The translations under genes and the position numbers were made by a program. The notes under the pieces are model-generated. The model did no database searches. It was given only the letters and a program-made list of their open reading frames with translations, and was not told where the DNA came from. 64,000 nt of DNA from Halobacillus sp. Marseille-P3879 (GTDB lineage: Bacteria > Bacillota > Bacilli > Bacillales > Halobacillaceae), in the NCBI RefSeq assembly GCF_900240285.1, contig NZ_OESS01000001.1:806001-870000 (forward strand), given 5' to 3'. How positions within the stretch are numbered: the first letter of the stretch is position 1; every line of letters begins with the position of its first letter. This document shows positions 16,477 through 25,287 of the stretch, piece by piece.

Positions 16477-16504
16477 AGAGCTTATCCAGAATGTGATAAG
16501 CTCT
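16477..16504. terminator. Hairpin between convergent genes
   Basis: AGAGCTTATC and GATAAGCTCT form a perfect 10-bp stem with an 8-nt loop. T-runs are weak on both sides. Confidence 0.5.
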
Positions 16505-16536
16505 ATAGTAAATAATCATCTTATTTTCATTAAATC

Positions 16537-17409
16537 TTAATCGACCGGTGATAACTCTTTTTCTGTAACCCACTTATGATTTTCTACTTCTTCTCCAGTT
16601 GTAGTTGTAAAATCAACCATATATACAGTAGTATCTACAGCAGCTTCAATCACAGCTGTCGCTCCATCCATTCCTTCCATATGGTCCGCATTTAGGTTCA
16701 CTTCAGTCCCTGGTTCTAACGGAGCTTCACTTGGATCTTCTAATTCTTCATGAATAACCCATTTATGATTCTCTACTGGTTCTCCACCAGTCGTAGGGTA
16801 ATAAGTAACAGTATAAGCGGTAGTCTCAAAAGCCCCTACAATTGTTGCTTCAGCTCCACTCATAGATTCCATGCCCATATGCTCTGCTTCAATGGTGGCC
16901 CTGCTGCCTACTTTATAGGTTGGATTCTCAGCTTCTTGTAATCCTTCAGGAATTTCCCCGGTACTGGACATTTGATTTGCAAAAATAGATTGAATCCTTT
17001 CTTCGACCTCTAAAATGCTGGCTCGGACATCATTGATTCTTAATTCAATCTCTTTAGCGGAGGCATTCGGATCTTCATATTTATTAATAGCATCCAACTG
17101 GTTTTCAGCAGCGTTTAAACGATTAAGTAGAGAATTCAATTCTTCCTGATATTCTTGATAGGACTGTACTTCTTTAGCTGTTAAAGGGGGTTCCTCGAGG
17201 GATTTTTCGATTTCCTCTGTTTCAGATTGAACAGCGTTAGTTTTAATTTCAACTTTATCCACTCGTTTTTCAGCCTTTGTTTCTTTTTGTACTTGTACGG
17301 TTGCTTGTGAAGACGAGTTCACTGGATCTGCAGAAACTTGCCCTATTGAAAAAGTCATTCCAATCACAGCTAAACTAGGAGCTGCTATTTTTGTGAGCCT
17401 TTTATTCAT
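16537..17409 (-). CDS. YdhK-like protein with two DUF1541 repeats and a coiled-coil region
   Basis: The 290-residue secreted protein has a signal peptide ending near VSADP and a charged helical region (about 45-150, like DUF5667). Two copies of the DUF1541 (YdhK) domain follow: GSRATIEAEHMGMESMSGAE...ENHKWVIHEEL and GTEVNLNADHMEGMDGATAV...ENHKWVTEKEL. Each repeat has an HM-GM pattern and NHKWV that could bind metal, though function is unproven. The ATG at 17409 was chosen for GGGAGGG before it. It is not next to a copper exporter here, but the copper oxidase pair lies 1 kb away. Confidence 0.8.
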   Translation of the reverse strand: MNKRLTKIAAPSLAVIGMTFSIGQVSADPVNSSSQATVQVQKETKAEKRVDKVEIKTNAVQSETEEIEKSLEEPPLTAKEVQSYQEYQEELNSLLNRLNAAENQLDAINKYEDPNASAKEIELRINDVRASILEVEERIQSIFANQMSSTGEIPEGLQEAENPTYKVGSRATIEAEHMGMESMSGAEATIVGAFETTAYTVTYYPTTGGEPVENHKWVIHEELEDPSEAPLEPGTEVNLNADHMEGMDGATAVIEAAVDTTVYMVDFTTTTGEEVENHKWVTEKELSPVD

Positions 17410-17679
17410 TTTATATCCCTCCCTGAAGTTTTTAATCATGGATATATATACCTTAGACTGGAATTCTTAAAACATCGTTTACTACTGAGTTCTTTAAGAA
17501 GTTTATCTACAAATGAGAAATAACAAGCACAGGAACAACAGTAGCAACAGTGGCAGAGTATGAAGGTTTGGAGGTTATTGGTATTACGCTGAAAATTGAC
17601 AATTGACTTTTAAGAAGCTAGAGAGTTAATAAACTTTGCTTTTGAAAGTTTTGAACCTGTCTCTAATGAGCTCGATTAC

Positions 17680-18273
17680 GTGAAACTAAAAGATCACAAA
17701 ATAGTGGAAATCATTACGAATGGCGGTACAATTAAAAGAGGGACACAAGAAACGGAGGAGGACGTTGAAACAGGGACAACCGCTGAAAATGAGTCAGATA
17801 AGGACTTAGCTTTTGTTTATAAAGCAGTTTGTAAACATTTGGAGAACGTCTGCAACTGTTACCTGTGCACCAACCAGGGACGCAGTAAATATAATGAAAA
17901 AGAGGTGACTGAAATGTGCGTTTCCAATCATACATTTGAAATCCAGGCTTATCGCATGTTTGAAAAAATAAAAGCATGTTCCATTTATTCACCTGTTGGA
18001 CTCATTTATATGGGAAATGAAACTGTAGATTTAACCGTAGAAGCACCTGAGACGATAAAACTAATCGATAAAATCGTATTAAGAGGGAGAGATGGGACTC
18101 TTTATGAAGTAGAACCGAGCGAAAATGGATTGAAATTTGCTCAGGGTGAGCTTACTTATGAGGAATATGTAGAGGAGAAAAAAACAACTAACAGAAAAGT
18201 TATTACGTACCTTTCTCTCATCACAAGCGCTTTTTTTGCAACGGGATGGGCTTTTATTGAATTATTTGTCTAG
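17680..18273 (+). CDS. Unrecognised protein with C-terminal membrane anchor
   Basis: The frame is 197 codons from a GTG with no clear ribosome site. An in-frame ATG at 17914 has AGAGGTGA at good spacing and would give about 119 residues (MCVSNHTFEIQAYRMFEKIK...). The common part has a beta-rich middle, an acidic KKTT-flanked linker and one C-terminal membrane span (YLSLITSAFFATGWAFIELF). The upstream part has a cysteine cluster (CKHLENVCNCYLC). No family recognised. The shorter form is more likely. Confidence 0.45.
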   Translation: MKLKDHKIVEIITNGGTIKRGTQETEEDVETGTTAENESDKDLAFVYKAVCKHLENVCNCYLCTNQGRSKYNEKEVTEMCVSNHTFEIQAYRMFEKIKACSIYSPVGLIYMGNETVDLTVEAPETIKLIDKIVLRGRDGTLYEVEPSENGLKFAQGELTYEEYVEEKKTTNRKVITYLSLITSAFFATGWAFIELFV

Positions 18274-18403
18274 GTCTGCTGGTTTTCAGTTATATCTTGT
18301 TACAAAATAGTCATAGAAACGGCATACTCTTTTTTATTTTCTCCATAGTTCATTCAAATTTCTTTTTTACTATAAAAAGTATAAAAGTAAAGGGGGAATT
18401 ATA

Positions 18404-19927
18404 TTGAAAAGGTATGCTGGTCTATTTTTATTAGCCTTATCACTTTTAGCAGCTTGTGCTGGTCAGGACCCGGCTGACCAAACCGAAGAAAAAAGTACGT
18501 CAGAAGACAATGTGGAGAGAAACAATAATAATATTACAGTTAGTCTTGAAGCTGAGGAGTCAAAATGGTCGATTAGTGAGAATTTGTCTATAAATGGCTG
18601 GTTATATAACGATTCTCTTCCAGGAGAAGAAATTCGTGTGACTGAAGGAGATCAAGTGAAAGTGAATTTCACTAATTCTCTTGATGAACCAACTGCTGTC
18701 CACTTTCATGGGGTACCGGTTGACAATAAGATGGACGGAGTTCCCGGGGTAACTCAGAATGTGGTGATGCCAGGCGAAAGTTTTACATATGAAATTGATG
18801 CAACTTTGCCTGGCACGTACTGGTACCATTCTCACCAGAATGGTGCGGAACAAGTAATTGATAAGGGGCTTTATGGATCCTTTATTATAGAGGAAGAAGA
18901 TAATAACTATGATACTGATGAAGTAATTATGTTAAGTGAAGTCTCTTCTATGATGAATAAGATGGATGAGGCAGGTATGGAAAGACACGGAATGGATAGC
19001 GAAGGCGGATCTAGTCATATGTCCGAAATGGATGAAAATATGGCCCACCATGATCAAATGAAGGAAATGTATGACACGTTAGTGATTAATGGAAAATCTG
19101 ATCCGAAGCTAAGTGAAGTAAATCTGAGGGAAGGAGAGAAAGCGAAGTTACGATTCGTAAATTCAGGGTTAGCAACAAAGGTGATTGCGATCCCTCATGA
19201 TTTCAAAGTGACCCACTACGATGGACAACCAGTGAATGAACCTGAAACCATTACAGATCATACTGGAATTCGGCTTGGTTCGGCAGAGCGAGTAGATATA
19301 GAGATAGATGCAAGTGATCCAGGAGCTTATGGTATTGAAATTTTTTCTAATGATAATCCAGAGAATCTTCAGGCTGTTGTGCCATTAAGATATGAAGGGG
19401 AAGAGAAAGAAGAGTTAGTAACTCAAGAAGTGAGCGATTATTTAGACATCAGTTCTTATGGCACTTCCAAAGATCAGGAAGACATTCTTCAAGATATTGA
19501 TAATGAAGTTGAAGCTGTTTTGGGTACAAACGATGGAGGCCACACTTACACCATCAATGGAAAGCAGATGGAAACTGACACTGCAGACGGACATGAAATA
19601 TATGAGATAGAAGATGGGGATATCGTAAAAATGAAAATTACAAATGAAACGGACGTAGACCACCCGATGCATCTTCATGGCAGCTTTTTTAAGGTTATGG
19701 CTAAGAACGGGGAAAAAGTATCTGGATCTCCTATTAAAAAAGACACATTAAACGTAAGACCAGGCGAAGAATATGAAATTGTTTTTAAAGCAGATAACCC
19801 TGGGAATTGGCTTTTTCATTGTCATGAATTCCACCATGCTGGTGGAGGAATGGTGAGTGAAATCAAATACAAGGGATTTGAGCCAGCAGAAACCATTGAT
19901 CCTGGTGCTCCTAACCAACCAGAATGA
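18404..19927 (+). CDS. Lipid-anchored multicopper oxidase, CueO-like
   Basis: The 507-residue three-domain cupredoxin oxidase has a lipobox (LLAACAG, Cys18), so it is anchored outside the membrane. The four copper motifs are present: HFHG (100-103), WYHSH (140-144), HPMHLHG (late) and HCHEFHHAGGGM. A Met/His-rich insert at about 185-215 (MMNKMDEAGMERHGMD and on) recalls the Cu(I)-binding loop of CueO. Likely role: oxidise Cu(I) to Cu(II) for copper tolerance, possibly with phenol-oxidase activity. Start is TTG after AAAGGGGG. It is convergent with a cupredoxin membrane protein, which strengthens a copper role. Confidence 0.9.
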   Translation: MKRYAGLFLLALSLLAACAGQDPADQTEEKSTSEDNVERNNNNITVSLEAEESKWSISENLSINGWLYNDSLPGEEIRVTEGDQVKVNFTNSLDEPTAVHFHGVPVDNKMDGVPGVTQNVVMPGESFTYEIDATLPGTYWYHSHQNGAEQVIDKGLYGSFIIEEEDNNYDTDEVIMLSEVSSMMNKMDEAGMERHGMDSEGGSSHMSEMDENMAHHDQMKEMYDTLVINGKSDPKLSEVNLREGEKAKLRFVNSGLATKVIAIPHDFKVTHYDGQPVNEPETITDHTGIRLGSAERVDIEIDASDPGAYGIEIFSNDNPENLQAVVPLRYEGEEKEELVTQEVSDYLDISSYGTSKDQEDILQDIDNEVEAVLGTNDGGHTYTINGKQMETDTADGHEIYEIEDGDIVKMKITNETDVDHPMHLHGSFFKVMAKNGEKVSGSPIKKDTLNVRPGEEYEIVFKADNPGNWLFHCHEFHHAGGGMVSEIKYKGFEPAETIDPGAPNQPE

Positions 19928-19937
19928 GACTAGAAGC

Positions 19938-19980
19938 AGCACCCATGCCGTAGATATAGAAAGGACATGGGTGCTTTTTA
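19938..19980. terminator. Bidirectional terminator
   Basis: AGCACCCATG and CATGGGTGCT pair perfectly over 10 bp, followed by TTTTTA, between the two copper genes. Confidence 0.85.
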
Positions 19981-19986
19981 TTAGGA

Positions 19987-20853
19987 TTATATCACTTTAA
20001 AGGTGCCAAACATTCCGGCTTCTTTATGACCCGGCAGCGTACATATAAATTGATAAGTGCCCGATTCAGCAGCTATGAAGGAGACAGTCTGACTTTCACC
20101 GCCGTTGGTATGTAAATGTATATTGGGGTTGGCATTGTCATGTGAATGTCCACCAGCCGTCATCTCTTTTGCGGGTAAATTAATAATTTCCAGGTCGTGC
20201 TCTAATTTACCTGTATTAACTAGAGACAAGTTCACCACCTCACCAGCCTCTATACTTACATCACCGGGGGTAAAAGTGAATTCGCCAGCTTCCACAACGA
20301 TCTCTTTTTCTTCAAGGGAAGGGGAAGAAGGGTTGGAGAAAAAAGGGCTTAAGGAATGGACGGAAAGGAAAACAAATCCATAAAGAACCATGGTGAACAG
20401 CAGGTTATTAAAATTTTTCTTCATATTTATCTGAGCTTGTATTAATCCAAGTAATAATAATATAGTGGAAAAGCACATAAAAAATAATATCTTTAACAGA
20501 AGCTCCTGATCACGCGGATTTATCATTTCTCCAAGCATGGCACCCATCATGCCACCCATTATCCCAGAGAACATCCCCTCTATAACTGTAAGTAACCCTG
20601 AGGGTAATCCTGACAAGAAGCCAGTGATCATTCCTAGGATCATTCCTAGAATAGTAGAAAAAAATAAGTCTCCACTGAATAAAACACCAGAAATATACCC
20701 AATAAATAAGCCAAAACTCATAGATAATGCCATTGCAATTACCATGCTTGTCATCTGGGGTATGAACTCGCGGTATTTAATTTGGATGGTGATGACAAAG
20801 AGAACACCTAAAAACGTAAAAGTTAATAACATATGCAATGAAATTTGCTCCAT
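19987..20853 (-). CDS. Polytopic membrane protein fused to a C-terminal cupredoxin domain
   Basis: The 288-residue protein starts with about five to six membrane spans (residues 5-185), including a Gly/Met-rich stretch (GMFSGIMGGMMGAMLGEM). It ends with a plastocyanin/azurin-like domain (about 195-288) on the outer face. Type 1 copper ligands are visible as His in GKLEHDLEI and Cys-His-Met in CTLPGHKEAGM. An extra HSHDNANPNIHLH loop could bind more metal. It may pass electrons or copper to the oxidase encoded opposite. The ATG lies in a run after GGGGGGA. Confidence 0.8.
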   Translation of the reverse strand: MEQISLHMLLTFTFLGVLFVITIQIKYREFIPQMTSMVIAMALSMSFGLFIGYISGVLFSGDLFFSTILGMILGMITGFLSGLPSGLLTVIEGMFSGIMGGMMGAMLGEMINPRDQELLLKILFFMCFSTILLLLGLIQAQINMKKNFNNLLFTMVLYGFVFLSVHSLSPFFSNPSSPSLEEKEIVVEAGEFTFTPGDVSIEAGEVVNLSLVNTGKLEHDLEIINLPAKEMTAGGHSHDNANPNIHLHTNGGESQTVSFIAAESGTYQFICTLPGHKEAGMFGTFKVI

Positions 20854-21028
20854 TATTCAGAGTCCCCCCTTGCTGCCTTGTCCATAGTATCTTATGCTGG
20901 GCTATTAGGAATAATACCTTTAACAGAGGTGGAACGCTACGAACAATTTTAAGCTCAAATTGTTCATTCTAATAGTTGTTTGACAGTAATTAACTGGATG
21001 ATGCTAGAGATTTATCTAAATACATTAA

Positions 21029-21058
21029 AAAAAGCCTCTCTTAATAAGGGAGGCTTTC
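21029..21058 (-). terminator. Terminator overlapping the Spo0E stop codon
   Basis: Leftward, AAAGCCTCCC and GAGAGGCTTT pair (about 9 bp), with the TAA of the Spo0E gene in the loop and a T-run after it. The last codons of the gene form the first stem arm. Confidence 0.8.
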
Positions 21059-21220
21059 ATACTTAGTGCTATTTAAGATTCGTTGATAACGGTTCAATAC
21101 TTTATCCAGTTGTTGAGACACACGCAGAACCCTCTGCCCCTTGGGGTTTCTTCTGTATTCTTCATGCATCTCGTTACGTAAGCGTTCAATTTGAACTTTA
21201 AGCTCCCTGGCATTATTCAT
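21041..21220 (-). CDS. Spo0E-like aspartyl-phosphate phosphatase
   Basis: This 59-residue helical-hairpin protein belongs to the Spo0E/YnzD/YisI group, which dephosphorylates Spo0A-P and so delays sporulation. It carries the signature SQQLD with the helical segments LKVQIERLRNEMHEEYRR and DKVLNRYQRIL. The ATG at 21220 was chosen for AAGGATGG before it, giving the usual length. A longer frame upstream has no ribosome site. Single gene, ended by the terminator that includes its own stop. Confidence 0.85.
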   Translation of the reverse strand: MNNARELKVQIERLRNEMHEEYRRNPKGQRVLRVSQQLDKVLNRYQRILNSTKYESLPY

Positions 21221-21356
21221 GTAACCATCCTTATGTATTTTAAATTTTGATATATTGGTTTGTAAAGACACACTCAAACAATATAATAAATGGAATACAT
21301 AAATGCAAGAATTTTAAAGAAAAATTTACACTAGTTTTACAAATTAAGCTGTCGTT

Positions 21357-21794
21357 TTATACTTCTTGAATCATATATGCCGGGATCGTCACCTCTTCCA
21401 TCATATCAATAAATATGTTGACTAAGTTCCCGTCAAATAGAGACCATGCACTTCGACGTAATTCGTTAAAAGCTTCTTCATAACTTAAAGTCTTCCTCTT
21501 ATAATGACGTTGATCTATTGTCATCGTATCAAAAGCGTCACAAATAGAAATAATTCTTCCCTGGAGAGAGATTTCATCACCCACTAAGCGGCGCGGGTAC
21601 CCTGTTCCATCCCATCTATGATCCCTGATATACCTGGCTGCTTTTGTTAATCCGAGGTGCTTACGTACGATGACATTGCCTATATGAGAGTGGCTTTGAA
21701 TGATGGTGAATTCTAGTTCCTCAAACCATTTTTCAAGAATAATAACTTCTTTTTTTATACGAGTAGATATTTCTTGAAGTGTATATTGTGTCAC
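21357..21794 (-). CDS. Degenerate HD-GYP half-domain protein
   Basis: The 145-residue protein matches only the C-terminal part of HD-GYP cyclic-di-GMP phosphodiesterases. HIGNVIV replaces the HPxxG helix, RDHRWDGTGYP (57-67) stands for HHExxDGxGYP, and then ISLQGRIISICDAFDTMT and FDGNLVNIFI follow. The N-terminal HD dyad is missing and the HHE ligands are altered, so catalysis is unlikely. GTG start with AAAGGAGGGA upstream. It may be a remnant or a regulatory half-protein. Short proteins of this kind occur in Bacillaceae. Confidence 0.7.
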   Translation of the reverse strand: MTQYTLQEISTRIKKEVIILEKWFEELEFTIIQSHSHIGNVIVRKHLGLTKAARYIRDHRWDGTGYPRRLVGDEISLQGRIISICDAFDTMTIDQRHYKRKTLSYEEAFNELRRSAWSLFDGNLVNIFIDMMEEVTIPAYMIQEV

Positions 21795-22017
21795 TAAGAA
21801 TCCCTCCTTTAATTACAGAAAATTCTTTTAAATTGTACCATGATTAGTGAAGTTCGAGGAAATATATGATTTACTCCTATAATGGTCCCGAATTATTTGG
21901 AAGCTGTTTTGTAAACAAAAAATGTTTAGTGTCGATATTAAGCAAGAAAGCAAATCTGCTATTAAATATAATTTATATTTTACGAGTTAATATGCCATAG
22001 GGAGCGGGTGGACAAAG

Positions 22018-22255
22018 TGTATAAAAAAGCAGTGGACTATTTTTACTTATAATTTTATTACTATTAGGTTGTAGTAAAGATGAATCTAGTGAAGAACATC
22101 CTGGGAAGGAAGTGAATGACCAAAAACACCGTTATATGAAAATCAGGAAAACAGCTTTTGGGTTTCTGAAACCCCAGGATGGAAACTAGATAAAAAGAAT
22201 CTCAGGAACAAACTAAAGGGAAGGGAACCAACAAAAGAAGGAATGAAGAGGGACG
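22018..22255 (+). pseudogene. Frameshifted lipoprotein gene
   Basis: GTG after GGGAGCGGG begins MYKKAVDYFYL and stops. In the next frame a lipoprotein signal continues, LIILLLLGCSKDESSEEHPG, and a further shift leads to NQENSFWVSETPGWKLDKKN. At least two frameshifts break a small lipoprotein (lipobox LLLGCSK). Family unknown. The rest of 21795-22465 holds only the terminator at 22420. Confidence 0.6.
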
Positions 22256-22419
22256 AAAGCCCTCCCACCTCTAAGGACTTTTCTTAAGCTCATTTTCCTG
22301 ACATCATGAAAAGCAACAGGATTGAGCGCAGAGCCATCCATATTTTGCACTTTTCCCCATCTAGTGCCCTATCAAAGAAGCGGACTCGCAAACTGCGTAT
22401 TCTTAGCTCAATAACAAAA

Positions 22420-22462
22420 AAAGCCCCCTTCACCAGGCTGTGATGCCAGGGAAGGGGGCCTT
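22420..22462 (-). terminator. Terminator of the LCP/glycosyltransferase operon
   Basis: Leftward GGCCCCCTTC...GAAGGGGGCTTTTTTTG forms a 9-bp GC stem with a long loop and T-run directly after the LCP stop codon. Confidence 0.85.
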
Positions 22463-22465
22463 TGA

Positions 22466-23389
22466 TTATTCTTCTAATTCTAAATGATCTTTTAAGGTAC
22501 TGGAGAGTTCCTCTACCTTTTCTTCATCCGGCTCATAATAATAAGTATCATCGATTGTATTGTCTTCACCCTCGATTTCATGCTGTTCGATAGTTTCACG
22601 GGCGTCTCGATAGTTGGATTGAATGTCCCAAATTTCTTTTAAGCTGTAATTGGTTCGTATATTGTCCTCTAAGACGCCGAAGATCTCTTCTACTTTTGTA
22701 ATAGAGGAGAAGTCTGCGCCTTTGTCCATAATTCCTTTAATAACTTTACGCTGTCTCTCCTGGCGGCCCAGGTCACCGCGCGGGTCATCCTTTCTCATAC
22801 GAGAATATTTGACTGTTTCCTCTCCATTTAATTGAATAGGCCCTTCTTTAAAATGTACGCCTTTGTACGTGAAATCCAGCTCATTATCGATTTCCACTCC
22901 ATCTACGGCATCTACCATATCCTGAAAGCCTCTCATATCCATACGGATAAAATAATCAACCGGGACATCGAGGAAATTTTCTACGGTTCTCAGGGTCATT
23001 TCCGTTCCACCGAATGCATAAGAGTGGTTAATTTTATCTTTTTTGTTTTCTCCGATGATTTCAGTATATGTATCCCGGGGGATGCTGACCATATGGGTGG
23101 AGGCTTTATCAGGATTGACCGTTAATAGGACAAGCGCATCGCTCCGTTGATTTGTATCCCCTTTACCTCCGGGTTCATCGATACCCATTAGTAATACGGA
23201 AAAAGGATCTCCATCCTCAAAGTCGATGGCTTCAAGACGGTCTTCTGATTCCTTTCGATCAATGTCTTCCTGTATGTTGGTAAAGGTGGAAGTTACTAAG
23301 TTCCATCCGTAACTTCCTGCTGCCACTGTTAATACTCCTATGCTGGTTAGAAAGACAAGCATAATTCTTTTCCACTTTGTTTTATTCAT
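22466..23389 (-). CDS. LytR-CpsA-Psr (LCP) family wall polymer ligase
   Basis: The 307-residue membrane protein has one N-terminal span (IMLVFLTSIGVLTVAAGSYGW) and an outer LCP domain. Key parts are VLLMGIDEPGG, NQRSDALVLLTVNP, MVSIPRDTYTEI, INHSYAFGG, and the arginine-rich YSRMRKDDPRGDLGRQERQR. LCP proteins move polymers such as teichoic acid or capsule from lipid carriers to peptidoglycan. The C-terminal tail is acidic (EEGEDNTIDDTYYYEPDEEK). ATG at 23389 with a GTGAGG site; an earlier GTG at 23401 would overlap the glycosyltransferase stop (GTGA). Coupling to that gene suggests the two make and attach one polymer. Confidence 0.88.
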   Translation of the reverse strand: MNKTKWKRIMLVFLTSIGVLTVAAGSYGWNLVTSTFTNIQEDIDRKESEDRLEAIDFEDGDPFSVLLMGIDEPGGKGDTNQRSDALVLLTVNPDKASTHMVSIPRDTYTEIIGENKKDKINHSYAFGGTEMTLRTVENFLDVPVDYFIRMDMRGFQDMVDAVDGVEIDNELDFTYKGVHFKEGPIQLNGEETVKYSRMRKDDPRGDLGRQERQRKVIKGIMDKGADFSSITKVEEIFGVLEDNIRTNYSLKEIWDIQSNYRDARETIEQHEIEGEDNTIDDTYYYEPDEEKVEELSSTLKDHLELEE

Positions 23390-23397
23390 ACGTAACC

Positions 23398-24780
23398 TCA
23401 CTTCACTTGCTGGCGGTAGGATAGTGTATCTGATGATGAATCCAGGTTATATTTTCTTCCGGTACGAGAGACCTTCTTCCAATCTTTGTTAAAGAAGTAA
23501 GCGATGCTGCCGTACATGACAAAGTACATGGTGACGAAGCGATGTACAAACACATCATAGACAACGGTATTCAACAGAGAAAACCTGTCGCCTTTTTCAA
23601 AAGTAAATCCATATTGTTGCACCTGTCTGAGAGCTAATAGGTTATAGATGAAATTAAATAAGAAGATATAAGATAAATAAACAATAATAAAACCTATAAA
23701 CATAAATGCCATATTCATCAACGCGTTCGCCACAAAAAAACCTGCCGTAATATAGGCAGCCAGAATGCCGACAAAGAAAGATTCAATAATGTAGAAAAAA
23801 GAGACTGCTTTCGTAAATACGGTTTTTCCTAAGAATCCTCGAAAGTAAACAAGACAGTCCATATATGATTTCTGCCAGCGAATCCGCTGTTTAAATAAGT
23901 CTTTCCACGTCTCCGGCAGTTCCGTATAACTGATGGCGTCCGTAATCAATAACACTTTTTTATCCTTTTGCTTCGCGATGAACCGGTGAATCTTCAGGGT
24001 GATATCGATGTCTTCACCAACAGAGGAACGATAACCGCCGACATCAATCAGGACGTTCTTTTTAAAAATGCCGAAGGCCCCGGATATAATCGCTAATGCC
24101 TTGAAGCGTGCCAATGATAACTTTGTCACGTAAAATGCCTTAAAGAAATCAAGCATTTGGACACGAATGAGCATTTTGGTTCCAGCTAAAGACAGTTTTT
24201 TCAAAGGGTTGGACGTTTTGGTCTGCAGTACGTGCACCATTCCGCCCGCCGCTACCACATTCGGGTCAGCAAATTTATCATTTACTACGTTTAAGGATGG
24301 GGCTGTTAATACCGTATCGGCATCAAGGGTCACGACTAACTCCTTAGAAGCATATTCAATCCCTGCATTTAAAGCATCAGCCTTCCCGCCATTTTCCTTG
24401 TTGAGCACATAAATGTTGGGGTAAATGCTCGATTGGTATACTTGAACTACTTTTTCGTGGGGAAGCTTACCTAGAGAGGACTTGTCGCAGGGTTTTAGGT
24501 GTAACTGTTGGTGCAGTTGAGTTAAAGTGCTGTCCGTAGACCCATCATTGATATAAAGAACTTCAAAATTATGGTAATCCAATTTCTTCATACTACTTAC
24601 CGATGTTTCAATGATCCCGGCTTCATTGTAAGAGGGAACTAAAATACTGATCCCTTTCTCCGATTGAACGTTTTGACGGGTCGATTCATCCTCTTCCTTG
24701 AACCAGGGCAGACAATGAAACAAGTGCAGGATCGGGAAAAATAAACATAGACAAAAAAACACGATTGCAAAAACTTCCAA
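23398..24780 (-). CDS. Membrane family 2 glycosyltransferase (processive type)
   Basis: The 460-residue protein has one N-terminal span, a GT-A cytosolic domain and at least four C-terminal spans. Motifs are ISILVPSYNEAG, YINDGSTDST, KADALNAGIEYA, the TLDADTV DxD, SVGEDIDITLKI, and QRIRWQKSYMD (QxxRW). Together these mark processive beta-glycosyltransferases such as poly-N-acetylglucosamine or hyaluronan synthases. It would build an exopolysaccharide at the membrane. First gene of a two-gene operon with the LCP ligase. The sugar is not identifiable from sequence. Confidence 0.85.
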   Translation of the reverse strand: MEVFAIVFFCLCLFFPILHLFHCLPWFKEEDESTRQNVQSEKGISILVPSYNEAGIIETSVSSMKKLDYHNFEVLYINDGSTDSTLTQLHQQLHLKPCDKSSLGKLPHEKVVQVYQSSIYPNIYVLNKENGGKADALNAGIEYASKELVVTLDADTVLTAPSLNVVNDKFADPNVVAAGGMVHVLQTKTSNPLKKLSLAGTKMLIRVQMLDFFKAFYVTKLSLARFKALAIISGAFGIFKKNVLIDVGGYRSSVGEDIDITLKIHRFIAKQKDKKVLLITDAISYTELPETWKDLFKQRIRWQKSYMDCLVYFRGFLGKTVFTKAVSFFYIIESFFVGILAAYITAGFFVANALMNMAFMFIGFIIVYLSYIFLFNFIYNLLALRQVQQYGFTFEKGDRFSLLNTVVYDVFVHRFVTMYFVMYGSIAYFFNKDWKKVSRTGRKYNLDSSSDTLSYRQQVK

Positions 24781-25095
24781 TATTAAGCTCCTCTTCTGAA
24801 CAATTTACGTTACATATTCCGTCAAACTTCTCCCTATTACAAGGGTTTAATAAAGAAATCTAACGGAAGACTCAGAGAAGGATCCTGTGTTTTAGCTATA
24901 TTAAAAAGAAATGTATAGTTCCTGATTCTATCTATGCAGGAAAAATAATCTACATTGTTAATAGAGTTAACCTATAACCAACAAGACTTATGTAAAAGTT
25001 ATTCTATTATCATTTTTGTTTTTGTTACTAATCTTTTAAGTCATTGCAGTTTGACCGTTTTAAGGTTATATAGTATTCTACTAAAAAATAAAAAG
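24781..25095. other. Intergenic between divergent operons
   Basis: AT-rich DNA holding the promoters of the leftward glycosyltransferase operon and the rightward riboswitch transcript. No ORF with a ribosome site was seen. Confidence 0.5.
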
Positions 25096-25190
25096 TGTCA
25101 TCACCGCTAGGGGAGCTTTATGCTGAGAGAAGAAATTTCGACCCTTTGAACCTGATCTAGTTTGTACTAGCGTAGGGAAGTGGAGTGAGT
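25096..25190 (+). promoter_or_regulatory. TPP (THI-box) riboswitch
   Basis: The conserved THI-element pieces are present in order: GGGGAGC (25110), GCTGAGAGA (25122), ACCCTTTGAACCTGATCTAG (25141) and ACTAGCGTAGGGAAG (25166). TCATCAC and GTGGAGTGA can close P1. It lies in the leader of the NCS2 permease operon with a terminator at 25236. When thiamine pyrophosphate binds, the terminator should form and switch the four genes off. Confidence 0.95.
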
Positions 25191-25235
25191 CTATTAGTTG
25201 TTGAATGTTCATTTTTTAAATTCTTCCTATATAGA

Positions 25236-25267
25236 AGTCACCCCACGATCTGGGGTGGCTTTTTTGT
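25236..25267 (+). terminator. Riboswitch expression-platform terminator
   Basis: CACCCCA and TGGGGTG pair around CGATC, with GCTTTTTTG after. It sits between the TPP aptamer and the ribosome site of the first gene, so it is the likely switched element. Confidence 0.88.
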
Positions 25268-25287
25268 ATGTGAGGAGGATTTTAGAA

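Noticed and set aside
17523-17606. 27-codon open stretch (STGTTVATVAEYEG type)
   Set aside because: Looks weakly protein-like but has no start and is too short to assign; may be chance.
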